From NCBI GenBank assembly GCA_947561715.1, contig OX387201.1:8456001-8520000 (forward strand): a DNA stretch of 64,000 nucleotides, read 5' to 3'. The translations under genes and the position numbers were made by a program. The notes under the pieces were generated by a model. That model did no database searches and was not told where the DNA came from. It saw only the letters and a program-made list of their open reading frames with translations. This DNA comes from Ascidia mentula. Lineage: Eukaryota > Chordata > Ascidiacea > Phlebobranchia > Ascidiidae. This document shows, piece by piece, positions 47,578 to 60,226 of the stretch. How positions within the stretch are numbered: the stretch's first letter is position 1; each line of letters begins with the position of its first letter.

Positions 47578-48240
47578 AGAGACGCACGACCTTCAGCCGC
47601 TCAACGCACTGATGAAAACTTTTCTCTACATGTTCCAATTTTCTTTGTTGCCTATCTTCCACAAACCAGCTAGTTGTCAGCATTGTGCACATCTTAGTAC
47701 CACATTGTGTCGGTTGATCTGTTAAAACCAGTTATCTTTTGAGACTTGCGCTTCAGAGTTTGTAAGGCTATTCCGGTGCAAAATCAGACATGCACGAAAT
47801 TTAGGTCACTGTAATACTTACAAATACATTAAAATAGGCACCGCCGGGGATCGAACCCGGGATCTCCTGTTTACTAGACAGGCGCTTTACCACAAAGCCA
47901 CGGCGCCACATGCAATACAGTATGCTTCAGTCTTTGTTCTTACAACTTGATATTGAAACAGTATTAAAACTTGCTGCTCCAGGTGAGGCTCGAACTCACA
48001 ACCTCCGCATGTCTCCGCAACTGTCATGTAAGTACGGCGCGCTAACCGATTGCGCCACTGGAGCTGGTTTGCTCTTATTTTCAGTGCATGTTGTACAGCA
48101 CGGCGACAACAACACCGACAGATAATATATTTCCTGCAGATAAATTCGAAAAAACATTTCTAGCTACTTGCCTCCAGCGAGGTTTGAACTCGCGGCCCCT
48201 GGTTTACGAGACCAGTGCTCTACCACTGAGTTATAGAGAC
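47323..48240 (-). tRNA. Block 2 unit 11: Leu, Asn, Thr-AGT, Ile-body(TAC), Thr-CGT
   Basis: Leu 47323-47441, Asn 47510-47583, Thr-AGT 47836-47907 (A14 to T), Ile-body(TAC) 47975-48064, Thr-CGT 48169-48240 (G10 to A). Near copy of unit 8. Confidence 0.94.
47975..48064 (-). tRNA. Ile-TAT body with Val anticodon TAC (copy 3)
   Basis: Same CTTACA loop as copies 1 and 2. Confidence 0.9.
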
Positions 48241-48365
48241 CAACTAGCACACTGAAACAATCACATTATACTTGTAGTAATGTGGAATCAAATATTAGCT
48301 TTGAGGAATGCTATTGGCAGGGGAGCAGAAGAGAAAGATTAGATATCCTCAAATAAAAAAGAGAT

Positions 48366-48569
48366 TGTCAGAAGTGGGATTCGAACCCACGCGTACATTC
48401 GGAGACCAGAACACCCATACCACCGTAATTCAGTGCAGCATAGAAGCTTGAGTCTGGCGCCTTAGACCACTCGGCCATCCTGACATGCGAATGAACCTTC
48501 CATGCAAATAGTTAACTACCATTTTCGGAGGAGATGAATATAAAAATTATTACGTCCCTGGGTGGGCTC

Positions 48570-48620
<51 letters not shown>

Positions 48621-49283
48621 AGAGACGCACGACCTTCAGCCGCTCAACGCACTGATGAAAACTTTTCTCTACATGTTCCAATTTTCTTTGTTGCCCATCT
48701 TCCACAAACCAGCTAGTTCCCAGCATTGTGCACAACTTAGTACCACATTGTGTCGGTTGATCTGTTAAAACCAGTTATCTTTTGAGACTTGCGCTTCAGA
48801 GTTTGTAAGGCTATTCCGGTTCAAAATCAGACATGCACGAAATTTAGGTCACTGTAATACTTACAAATACATTAAAATAGGCACCGCCGGGGATCGAACC
48901 CGGGATCTCCTGTTTACTAGACAGGCGCTTTACCACAAAGCCACGGCGCCACATGCAATACAGTATGCTTCAGTCTTTGTTCTTACAACTTGATATTGAA
49001 ACAGTATTAAAACTTGCTGCTCCAGGTGAGGCTCGAACTCACAACCTCCGCATGTCTCCGCAACTGTCATATAAGTACGGCGCGCTAACCGATTGCGCCA
49101 CTGGAGCTGGTTTGCTCTTATTTTCAGTGCATGTTGTACAGCACGGCGACAACAACACCGACAGATAATATATTTCCTGCAGATAAATTCGAAAAAACAT
49201 TTCTAGCCACTTGCCTCCAGCGAGGTTTGAACTCGCGAACCCTGGTTTATCAGACCAGTGCTCTACCACTGAGCTATAGAGAC
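48366..49283 (-). tRNA. Block 2 unit 12: Leu, Asn, Thr-AGT, Ile, Thr-body(GAT)
   Basis: Leu 48366-48484, Asn 48553-48626, Thr-AGT 48879-48950 (A14 to T), Ile 49018-49107 (normal TAT), Thr-body with GAT anticodon 49212-49283. Otherwise a near copy of unit 9. Confidence 0.94.
49212..49283 (-). tRNA. Thr-CGT body with Ile anticodon GAT
   Basis: The loop reads CTGATAA: two adjacent substitutions turn CGT into GAT. The stems are intact. It would read AUC and AUU. GAT is rare in eukaryotic nuclear tRNA-Ile, which normally uses AAT. Confidence 0.88.
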
Positions 49284-49404
49284 CAACTAGTACACTGAAA
49301 CAATCACATTATACTTCTAGTAATGTGGAATCAAATACTAGCTTTGAGGAATGCTATTGGCAGGGGAGCCGAAGAGAAAGATTAGACCTCAAATGAAAAA
49401 AGAT

Positions 49405-49608
49405 TGCCAGAAGTGGGATTCCAACCCACGCCTCCAATCGGAGACCAGAACACCCATACCACCGTAATTCAGTGCAGCATAGAAGCTTGAGTCTGGCGCC
49501 TTAGACCACTCGGCCATCCTGACATGCGAATGAACCTTCCATGCAAATAGTTAACTACCATTTTCGTAGGAGATGAATATAAAAATTATTACGTCCCTGG
49601 GTGGGCTC

Positions 49609-49659
<51 letters not shown>

Positions 49660-50322
49660 AGAGACGCACGACCTTCAGCCGCTCAACGCACTGATGAAAA
49701 CTTTTCTCTACATTTTCCAATTTACTTTGTTGCCCATCTTCCACAAACCAGCTAGTTGCCAGTATTGTGCACAACTTAGTACCACATTGTGTCGGTTGAT
49801 CTGTTAAAACCAGTTATCTTTTGAGACTTGCGCTTCAGAGTTTGTAAGGCTATTCCGGTTCAAAATCAGACATGCACGAAATTTAGGTCACTGTAATACT
49901 TACAAATAGATTAAAATAGGCACCGCCGGGGATCGAACCCGGGATCTCCTGTTTACTAGACAGGCGCTTTACCACTAAGCCACGGCGCCACATGCAATAC
50001 AGCATGCTTCAGTTTTTGTTCTTACAACTTGATATTGAAACAGTATTAAAACTTGCTGCTCCAGGTGAGGCTCGAACTCACAACCTCCGCATGTCTCCGC
50101 AACTGTCATATAAGTACGGCGCGCTAACCGATTGCGCCACTGGAGCTGGTTTGCTCTTATTTTCAGTGCATGTTGTACAGCACGGCGACAACAACACCGA
50201 CAGATAATATATTTCCTGCAGATAAATTCGAAAAAACATTTCTAGCCACTTGCCTCCAGCGAGGTTTGAACTCGCGACCCCTGGTTTACGAGACCAGTGC
50301 TCTACCACTGAGCTATAGAGAC
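49405..50322 (-). tRNA. Block 2 unit 13: full quintet
   Basis: Leu 49405-49523 (C56 to G), Asn 49592-49665, Thr-AGT 49918-49989, Ile 50057-50146, Thr-CGT 50251-50322. Confidence 0.95.
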
Positions 50323-50446
50323 CAACTAGCACACTGAAACAATCACATTATACTTGTAGTAATGTGAAATCAAATATTAGCTTTGAGGAATGCTATTGGC
50401 AGTGGAGCCGAAGAGAAAGATTAGATATCCTCAAATAAAAATAGAT

Positions 50447-50650
50447 TGTCAGAAGTGGGATTCGAACCCACGCCTCCATTCGGAGACCAGAACACCCGTA
50501 CCACCGTAATTCAGTGCAGCATAGAAGCTTGAGTCTGGCGCCTTAGACCACTCGGCCATCCTGACATGCGAATGAAACTTCCATGCAAATAGTTAACTAC
50601 AATTTTCGGAGGAGATGAATATAAAATTTATTACGTCCCTGGGTGGGCTC

Positions 50651-50701
<51 letters not shown>

Positions 50702-51364
50702 AGAGACGCACGACCTTCAGCCGCTCAACGCACTGATGAAAACTTTTCTCTACATGTTCCAATTTTCTTTGTTGCCCATCTTCCACAAACCAGCTAGTTG
50801 TCAGCATTGTGCACAACTTAGTACCACATTGTGTCGGTTGATCTGTTAAAACCAGTTATCTTTTGAGACTTGCGCTTCAGAGTTTGTAAGGCTATTCCGG
50901 TTCAAAATCAGACATGCACGAAATTTAGGTCACTGTAATACTTACAAATACATTAAAATAGGCACCGCCGGGGATCGAACCCGGGATCTTTTGTTTACTA
51001 GACAGGCGCTTTACCACTAAGCCACGGCGCCACATGCAATACAGTATGCTTCAGTCTTTGTTCTTACAACTTGATATTGAAACAGTATTAAAACTTGCTG
51101 CTCCAGGTGAGGCTCGAACTCACAACCTCCGCATGTCTCCGTAACTGTCATATAAGTACGGCGCGCTAACCGATTGCGCCACTGGAGCTGGTTTGCTCTT
51201 ATTTGTAGTGCATGTTGTACAGCACGGCGACAACAACACCGACAGATAATATATTTCCTGCAGATAAATTCGAAAAAACATTTCTGGCTACTTGCCTCCA
51301 GCGAGGTTTGAACTCGCGACCCCTGGTTTACGAGACCAGTGCTCTACCACTGAGCTATAGAGAC
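50447..51364 (-). tRNA. Block 2 unit 14: quintet, Thr-AGT with damaged anticodon stem
   Basis: Leu 50447-50565, Asn 50634-50707, Thr-AGT 50960-51031 (two anticodon-stem pairs lost), Ile 51099-51188, Thr-CGT 51293-51364. Confidence 0.94.
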
Positions 51365-51489
51365 CAACTAGCACACTTAAACAATCACATTATACTTGTA
51401 GTAATGTGGAATCAAATATTAGCTTTGAGGAATGCTATTGGCAGGGGAGCCGAAGAGAAAGATTAGATATCCTCAAATAAAAAAGAGAT

Positions 51490-51693
51490 TGTCAGAAGTG
51501 GGATTCGAACCCACGCCTCCATTCGGAGACCAGAACACCCATACCACCGTAATTCAGTGCAGCATAGAAGCTTGAGTCTGGCGCCTAAGACCACTCGGCC
51601 ATCCTGACATGCGAATGAACCTTCCATGCAAATAGTTAACTACCATTTTCGGAGGAGATGAATATAAAAATTATTACGTCCCTGGGTGGGCTC

Positions 51694-51744
<51 letters not shown>

Positions 51745-52407
51745 AGAGACGCACGACCATCAGCCGCTCAACGCACTGATGAAAACTTTTCTCTACATGT
51801 TCCAATTTTCTTTGTTGCCCATCTTCCACAAACCAGCTAGTTGCCAGCATTGTGCACAACTTAGTACCGCATTGTGTCGGTTGATCTGTTAAAACCAGTT
51901 ATCTTTTCAGACTTGCGCTTCAGAGTATGTGAGGCTATTCCGGTTCAAAATCAGACATGCACGAAATTTAGGTCACTGTAATACTTACAAATACATTAAA
52001 ATAGGCACCGCCGAGGATCGAACCCGGGATCTCCTGTTTACTAGACAGGCGCTTTACCACTAAGCCACGGCGCCACATGCAATACAGTATGCTTCAGTCT
52101 TTGTTCTTACAACTTGATATTGAAACAGTATTAAAACTTGCTGCTCCAGGTGAGGCTCGAACTCACAACCTCCGCATGTCTCCGTAACTGTCACATAAGT
52201 ACGGCGCGCTAACCGATTGCGCCACTGGAGCTGGTTTGCTCTTATTTTCAGTGCATGTTGTACAGCACGGCGACAACAACACCGACAGATAATATATTTC
52301 CTGAAGAAAAATTCGAAAAAACATTTCTAGCCACTTGCCTGCAGCAAGGTTTGAACTCGCGACCCCTGGTTTACGAGACCAGTGCTCTACCACTGAGCTA
52401 TAGAGAC
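51490..52407 (-). tRNA. Block 2 unit 15: full quintet
   Basis: Leu 51490-51608, Asn 51677-51750, Thr-AGT 52003-52074 (one T-stem change), Ile 52142-52231 (A37 to G), Thr-CGT 52336-52407. The LTR-like insertion begins 48 bp upstream of this Thr-CGT gene. Confidence 0.95.
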
Positions 52408-52455
52408 CAACTAGCACACTGAAACAATCACATTATACTTGTAGTAATGTGGAAT

Positions 52456-52977
52456 TGTAACCGAAATTAGCTTGTCTTGGGCCTAGGCTACTCTGCACTA
52501 ACGGTCTATCGCAGAGGCCTGGAGTCACACGACCAAGGTGGCTATTTCTGTATTACAATAGAAAAACGCTAATAGGTATAAAAAGAATAAAACGATAAAA
52601 GCGCGAATAAAAAAACGTTTGTTCTAAGACTGGCACAAAATACACATTCCACTACGACTAGCGTTCATCAGCAATTACCACATAAGATCTCTCACCAAAA
52701 ACAGTGTTTACCACACGCCACCACCAGAGAACTGGCTGGCTTTTCGCTCATTATTTCTCTCGCCAGCGCTTGACCAATCATTTCTGCCCGCGTTTGCCAC
52801 GCAAGCATGATCACTCGGGCATATTGAAACGAGTAAATTGCAAAATAATTACAAATATATTATACAGGTGAGTGTGAAAAGTAAACAAAGAAAAACATGT
52901 GAGTTAAAGTGAAGGTGAAGTGAAAATACAAAAAGAAATAAAGCGTGTGAAAAACAAAACGAACAAAGACGTTTACA
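52456..52977 (+). mobile_element. Probable solo LTR, inserted in a tRNA spacer
   Basis: 522 bp starting TGTAAC and ending TTTACA (TG...CA ends with short inverted repeats), flanked by a perfect 4-bp duplication GAAT at 52452-52455 and 52978-52981. The empty site is seen in every other unit. Inside are a TATA-like TATAAAAA at 52577 and AATAAA signals, which suggest plus orientation. There is no coding sequence, as expected for a solo LTR left by recombination. A non-autonomous DNA element is the alternative. Confidence 0.75.
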
Positions 52978-53057
52978 GAATCAAATATTAGCTTTGAGGA
53001 ATGCTATTGGCAGGGGAGCCGAAGAGAAAGATTAGATATCCTCAAATAAATAAAGAT

Positions 53058-53261
53058 TGTCAGAAGTGGGATTCGAACCCACGCCTCCATTCGGAGACCA
53101 GAACACCCATACCACCGTAATTCAGTGCAGCATAGAAGCTTGAGTCTGGCGCCTTAGACCACTGGGCCATCCTGACATGCGAATGAACCTTCCATGCAAA
53201 TAGTTAACTACCATTTTCGGAGGAGATGAATATAAAAATTATTACGTCCCTGGGTGGGCTC

Positions 53262-53312
<51 letters not shown>

Positions 53313-53975
53313 AGAAACGCACGACCATCAGCCGCTCAACGCACTGATGAAAACTTTTCTCTACATGTTCCAATTTTCTTTGTTGCCCATCTTCCACAAA
53401 CCAGCTAGTTGTCAGCATTGTGCACAACTTAGTACCACATTATGTCGGTTGATCTGTTAAAACCAGTTATCTTTTGAGACTTGCGCTTCAGAGTTTGTAA
53501 GGCTATTCCGGTTCAAAATCAGACATGCACGAAATTTAGGTCACTGTAATACTTACAAATAGATTAAAATAGGCACCGCCGGGGATCGAACCCGGGATCT
53601 CCTGTTTACTAGACAGGCGCTTTACCACTAAGCCACGGCGCCACATGCAATACAGTATGCTTCAGTCTTTGTTCTTACAACTTGATATTGAAACAGTATG
53701 AAAACTTGCTGCTCCAGGTGAGGCTCGAACTCACAACCTCCGCATGTCTCCGTAACTGTCATATAAGTACGGCGCGCTAACCGATTGCGCCACTGGAGCT
53801 GGCTTGCTCTTATTTTCAGTGCATGTTGTACAGCACGGCGACAACAAAACCGACAGATAATATATTTCCTGCAGATAAATTCGAAGAAACATTTTTAGCC
53901 ACTTGCCTCCAGCGAGGTTTGAACTCGCGACCCCTGGTTTACGAGACCAGTGCTCTATCACTGAGCTATAGAGAC
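53058..53975 (-). tRNA. Block 2 unit 16: full quintet
   Basis: Leu 53058-53176 (one D-arm change), Asn 53245-53318 (T3:G70 wobble), Thr-AGT 53571-53642, Ile 53710-53799, Thr-CGT 53904-53975. Repeated as unit 18. Confidence 0.95.
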
Positions 53976-54099
53976 CAACTAGCACACTGGAACAATCACA
54001 TTATACTTGTAGTAATGTGGAATCAAATATTAGCTTTGAGGAATGCTATTGGCAGGGGAGCCGAAGAGAAAGATTAGATATCCTCAGATAAAAAAAGAT

Positions 54100-54303
54100 T
54101 GTCAGAAGTGGGATTCGAACCCACGCCTCCATTCGGAGACCAGAACACCCATACCACCGTAATTCAGTGCAGCATAGAAGCTTGAGTCTGGCGCCTTAGA
54201 CCACTCGGCCATCCTGACATGCGAATGAACCTTCCATGCAAATAGTTAACTACCATTTTCGTAGGAGATGAATATAAAAATTATTATGTCCCTGGGTGGG
54301 CTC

Positions 54304-54354
<51 letters not shown>

Positions 54355-55017
54355 AGAGACGCACGTCCTTCAGCCGCTCAACGCACTGATGAAAACTTTT
54401 CTCTACATTTTCCAATTTACTTTGTTGCCCATCTTCCACAAACCAGGTAGTTGCCAGCATTGTGCACAACTCAGTACCACATTGTGTCGGTTGATCTGTT
54501 AAAACCAGTTATCTTTTGAGACTTGCGCTTCAGAGTTTGTAAGGCTATTCCGGTTCAAAATCAGACATGCACGAAATTTAGGTCACTGTAATACTTACAA
54601 ATACATTAAAATAGGCACCGCCGGGGATCGAACCCGGGATCTCCTGTTTACTAGACAGGCGCTTTACCACTAAGCCACGGCGCCACATGCAATACAGTAT
54701 GCTTCAGTCTTTGTTCTTACAACTTGATATTGAAACAGTATTAAAACTTGCTGCTCCAGGTGAGGTTTGAACTCTCAACCTCCGCATGTCTCCGTAACTG
54801 TCATATAAGTACGGCGCGCTAACCGATTGCGCCACTGGAGCTGGTTTGCTCTTATTTACAGTGCATGTTGTACAGCACGGCGACAACAACACCGACAGAT
54901 AATATATTTCCTGCAGATAAATTCGAAAAAACATTTCTAGCCACTTGCCTCCAGCGAGGTTTGAACTCGCGACCCCTGGTTTACGAGACCAGTGCTCTAC
55001 CACTGAGCTATAGACAC
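54100..55017 (-). tRNA. Block 2 unit 17: quintet, Ile with Thr-like T loop
   Basis: Leu 54100-54218, Asn 54287-54360, Thr-AGT 54613-54684, Ile 54752-54841 (T arm GAGAG/TTCAAAC), Thr-CGT 54946-55017 (pair 3:70 broken). Confidence 0.94.
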
Positions 55018-55141
55018 CAACCAGCACACTGAAACAATCACATTATACTTGTAGTAATGTGGAATCAAATATTAGCTTTGAGGAATGCTATTGGCAGGGG
55101 AGCCGAAGAGAAAGATTAGATATCCTCAAATAAAAAAAGAT

Positions 55142-55345
55142 TGTCAGAAGTGGGATTCGAACCCACGCCTCCATTCGGAGACCAGAACACCCATACCACC
55201 GTAATTCAGTGCAGCATAGAAGCTTGAGTCTGGCGCCTTAGACCACTCGGCCATCCTGACATGCGAATGAACCTTCCATGCAAATAGTTAACTACCATTT
55301 TCGGAGGAGATGAATATAAAAATTATTACGTCCCTGGGTGGGCTC

Positions 55346-55396
<51 letters not shown>

Positions 55397-56059
55397 AGAA
55401 ACGCACGACCATCAGCCGCTCAACGCACTGATGAAAACTTTTCTCTACATGTTCCAATTTTCTTTGTTGCACATCTTCCGCAAACCAGCTAGTTGTCAGC
55501 ATTGTGCACAACTTAGTACCACATTGTGTCGGTTGATCTGTTAAAACCAGTTATCTTTTGAGACTTGCGCTTCAGAGTTTGTAAGGCTATTCCGGTTCAA
55601 AATCAGACATGCACGAAATTTAGGTCACTGTAATACTTGCAAATAGATTAAAATAGGCACCGCCGGGGATCGAACCCGGGATCTCCTGTTTACTAGACAG
55701 GCGCTTTACCACTAAGCCACGGCGCCACATGCAATACAGTATGCTTCAGTCTTTGTTCTTACAACTTGATATTGAAACAGTATGAAAACTTGCTGCTCCA
55801 GGTGAGGCTCGAACTCACAACCTCCGCATGTCTCCGTAACTGTCATATAAGTACGGCGCGCTAACCGATTGCGCCACTGGAGCTGGCTTGCTCTTATTTT
55901 CAGTGCATGTTGTACAGCACGGCGACAACAAAACCGACAGATAATATATTTCCTGCAGATAAATTCGAAAAAACATTTTTAGCCACTTGCCTCCAGCGAG
56001 GTTTGAACTCGCGACCCCTGGTTTACGAGACCAGTGCTCTATCACTGAGCTATAGAGAC
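55142..56059 (-). tRNA. Block 2 unit 18: full quintet
   Basis: Leu 55142-55260, Asn 55329-55402 (T3:G70), Thr-AGT 55655-55726, Ile 55794-55883, Thr-CGT 55988-56059. Confidence 0.95.
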
Positions 56060-56183
56060 CAACTAGCACACTGGAACAATCACATTATACTTGTAGTAAT
56101 GTGGAATCAAATATTAGCTTTGAGGAATGCTTTTGGCAGGGGAGCCGAAGAGAAAGATTAGATATCCTCAGATAAAAAAAGAT

Positions 56184-56387
56184 TGTCAGAAGTGGGATTC
56201 GAACCCACGCCTCCATTCGGAGACCAGAACACCCATACTACCGTAATTCAGTGCAGCATAGAAGCTTGAGTCTGGCGCCTTAGACCACTCGGCCATCCTG
56301 ACATGCGAATGAACCTTCCATGCAAATAGTTAACTACCATTTTCGTAGGAGATGAATATAAAAATTATTACGTCCCTGGGTGGGCTC

Positions 56388-56438
<51 letters not shown>

Positions 56439-57101
56439 AGAGACGCACGACCTTCAGTCGCTCAACGCACTGATGAAAACTTTTCTCTACATTTTCCAAT
56501 TTACTTTGTTGCCCATCTTCCACAAACCAGCTAGTTGCCAGCATTGTGCACAACTCAGTACCACATTGTGTCGGTTGATCTGTTAAAACCAGTTATCTTT
56601 TGAGACTTGCGCTTCAGAGTTTGTAAGGCTATTCCGGTTCAAAATCAGACATGCACGAAATTTAGGTCACTGTAATACTTACAAATAGATTAAAATAGGC
56701 ACCGCCGGGGATCGAACCCGGGATCTCCTGTTTACTAGACAGGCGATTTACCACTAAGCCACGGCGCCACATGCAATACAGTATGCTTCAGTCTTTGTTC
56801 TTACAACTTGAAATTAAAACAGTATTAAAACTTGCTGCTCCAGGTGAGGCTCGAACTCACAACCTCCGCATGTCTCCGTAACTGTCATATAAGTACGGCG
56901 CGCTAACCGAATGCGCCACTGGAGCTGGTTTGCTCTTATTTTCAGTGGATGTTGTACAGCACGGCGACAACAACACCGGCAGATAATATATTTCCTGCAG
57001 ATAAATTCGAAAAAACATTTCTAGCCACTTGCCTCCAGCGAGGTTTGAACTCGCGACCCCTGGTTTACGAGACCAGTGCTCTACCACTGAGCTATAGAGA
57101 C
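56184..57101 (-). tRNA. Block 2 unit 19: full quintet
   Basis: Leu 56184-56302, Asn 56371-56444, Thr-AGT 56697-56768 (one D-arm change), Ile 56836-56925 (one D-arm change), Thr-CGT 57030-57101. Confidence 0.95.
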
Positions 57102-57225
57102 CAACTAGCACACTGAAACAATCACATTATACTTGTAGTAATGTGAAATCAAATATTAGCTTTGAGGAATGCTATTGGCAGTGGAGCCGAAGAGAAAGAT
57201 TAGATATCCTCAAATAAAAATAGAT

Positions 57226-57429
57226 TGTCAGAAGTGGGATTCGAACCCACGCCTCCATTCGGAGACCAGAACAACCATACCACCGTAATTCAGTGCAGCA
57301 TAGAAGCTTGAGTCTGGCGCCTTAGACCACTCGGCCATCCTGACATGCGAATGAAACTTCCATGCAAATAGTTAACTACCATTTTCGGAGGAGATGAATA
57401 TAAAATTTATTACGTCCCTGGGTGGGCTC

Positions 57430-57480
<51 letters not shown>

Positions 57481-58143
57481 AGAGACGCACGACCTTCAGC
57501 CGCTCAACGCACTGATGAAAACTTTTCTCTACATGTTCCAATTTTCTTTGTTGCCCATCTTCCACAAACCAGCTAGTTGTCAGCATTGTGCACAACTTAG
57601 TACCACATTGTGTCGGTTGATCTGTTAAAACCAGTTATCTTTTGAGACTTGCGCTTCAGAGTTTGTAAGGCTATTCCGGTTCAAAATCAGACATGCACGA
57701 AATTTAGGTCACTGTAATACTTACAAATACATTAAAATAGGCACCGCCGGGGATCGAACCCGGGATCTCCTGTTTACTAGACAGGCGCTTTACCACTAAG
57801 CCACGGCGCCACATGCAATACAGTATGCTTCAGTCTTTGTTCTTACAACTTGATATTGAAACAGTATTAAAACTTGCTGCTCCAGGTGAGGTTTGAACTC
57901 TCAACCTCCGCATGTCTCCGTAACTGTCATATAAGTACGGCGCGCTAACCGATTGCGCCACTGGAGCTGGTTTGCTCTTATTTTCAGTGCATGTTGTACA
58001 GCACGGCGACAACAACACCGACAGATAATATATTTCCTGCAGATCAATTCGAAAAAACATTTCTAGCCACTTGCCTCCAGCGAGGTTTGAACTCGCGACC
58101 CCTGGTTTACGAGACCAGTGCTCTACCACTGAGCTATAGACAC
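57226..58143 (-). tRNA. Block 2 unit 20: quintet, Ile with Thr-like T loop
   Basis: Leu 57226-57344, Asn 57413-57486, Thr-AGT 57739-57810, Ile 57878-57967 (T arm as in unit 17), Thr-CGT 58072-58143 (pair 3:70 broken). Confidence 0.94.
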
Positions 58144-58267
58144 CAACCAGCACACTGAAACAATCACATTATACTTGTAGTAATGTGGAATCAAATATTA
58201 GCTTTGAGGAATGCTATTGGCAGGGGAGCCGAAGAGAAAGATTATATATCCTCAAATAAAAAAAGAT

Positions 58268-58471
58268 TGTCAGAAGTGGGATTCGAACCCACGCCTCCAT
58301 TCGGAGACCAGAACACCCATACCACCGTAATTCAGTGCAGCATAGAAGCTTGAGTCTGGCGCCTTAGACCACTCGGCCATCCTGACATGCGAATGAAACT
58401 TCCATGCAAATAGTTAACTACCATTTTCGGAGGAGATGAATATAAAAATTATTACGTCCCTGGGTGGGCTC

Positions 58472-58505
<34 letters not shown>

Positions 58506-59184
58506 TTAACCGATTGCGCCACAAAACGCACGACCTTCAGCCGCTCAACGCACTGATGAAAACTTTTCTCTACATGTTCCAATTTTCTTTGTTGCCCATC
58601 TTCCACAAACCAGCTAGTTGCCAGCATAGTGCACAACTTAGTACCACATTGTGTCGGTTGATCTGTTAAAACCAGTTATCTTTTGAGACTTGCGCTTCAG
58701 AGTTTGTAAGGCTATTCCGGTTCAAAATCAGACATGCACGAAATTTAGGTCACTGTAATACTTACAAATACATTAAAATAGGCACCGCCGGGGATCGAAC
58801 CCGGGATCTCCTGTTTACTAGACAGGCGCTTTACCACTAAGCCACGGCGCCACATGCAATACAGTATGCTTCAGTCTTTGTTCTTACAACTTGATATTGA
58901 AACAGTATTAAAACTTGCTGCTCCAGGTGAGGTTTGAACTCTCAACCTCCGCATGTCTCCGTAACTGTCATATAAGTACGGCGCGCTAACCGATTGCGCC
59001 ACTGGAGCTGGTTTGCTCTTATTTTCAGTGCATGTTGTACAGCACGGCGACAACAACACCGACAGATAATATATTTCCTGCAGATCAATTCGAAAAAACA
59101 TTTCTAGCCACTTGCCTCCAGCGAGGTTTGAACTCGCGACCCCTGGTTTACGAGACCAGTGCTCTACCACTGAGCTATAGACAC
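58268..59184 (-). tRNA. Block 2 unit 21: quintet with broken Asn
   Basis: Leu 58268-58386, Asn 58455-58527 (base lost and changed in the 5' acceptor strand, probably inactive), Thr-AGT 58780-58851, Ile 58919-59008 (T arm as in unit 17), Thr-CGT 59113-59184 (pair 3:70 broken). Confidence 0.93.
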
Positions 59185-59308
59185 CAACCAGCACACTGAA
59201 ACAATCACATTATACTTGTAGTAATGTGGAATCAAATATTAGCTTTGAGGAATGCTATTGGCAGGGGAGCCGAAGAGAAAGATTAGATATCCTCAAATAA
59301 AAAAAGAT

Positions 59309-59512
59309 TGTCAGAAGTGGGATTCGAACCCACGCCTCCATTCGGAGACCAGAACACCCATACCACCGTAATTCAGTGCAGCATAGAAGCTTGAGTCTGG
59401 CGCCTTAGACCACTCGGACATCCTGACATGCGAATGAAACTTCCATGCAAATAGTTAACTACCATTTTCGGAGGAGATGAATATAAAAATTATTACGTCC
59501 CTGGGTGGGCTC

Positions 59513-59563
<51 letters not shown>

Positions 59564-60226
59564 AGAGACGCACGACCTTCAGCCGCTCAACGCACTGATG
59601 AAAACTTTTCTCTACATGTTCCAATTTTCTTTGTTGCCCATCTTCCACAAACCAGCTAGTTGCCAGCATAGTGCACAACTTAGTACCACAATGTGTCGGT
59701 TGATCTGTTAAAACCAGTTTTCTTTTGAGACTTGCGCTTCTGAGTTTGCAAGGCTATTCCGGTTCAAAATCAGACATGCACGAAATTTAGGTCACTGTAA
59801 TACTTACAAATACATTAAAATAGGCACCGCCGGGGATCGAACCCGGGATCTCCTGTTTACTAGACAGGCGCTTTACCACTAAGCCACGGCGCCACATGCA
59901 ATACAGTATGCTTCAGTCTTTGTTCTTACAACTTGATATTGAAACAGTATTAAAACTTGCTGCTCCAGGTGAGGCTCGAACTCACAACCTCCGCATGTCT
60001 CCGTAACTGTCATATAAGTACGGCGCGCTAACCGATTGCGCCACTGGAGCTGGTTTGCTCTCATTTTCAGGGCATGTTGTACAGCACGGCGACAACAACA
60101 CCGACAGATAATATATTTCCTGCAGATAAATTCGAAAAAACATTTCTAGCCACTTGCCTCCAGCGAGGTTTGAACTCGCGACCCCTGGTTTACGAGACCA
60201 GTGCTCTACCACTGAGCTATAGAGAC
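59309..60226 (-). tRNA. Block 2 unit 22: full quintet
   Basis: Leu 59309-59427 (one D-arm change), Asn 59496-59569, Thr-AGT 59822-59893, Ile 59961-60050, Thr-CGT 60155-60226. Confidence 0.95.
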
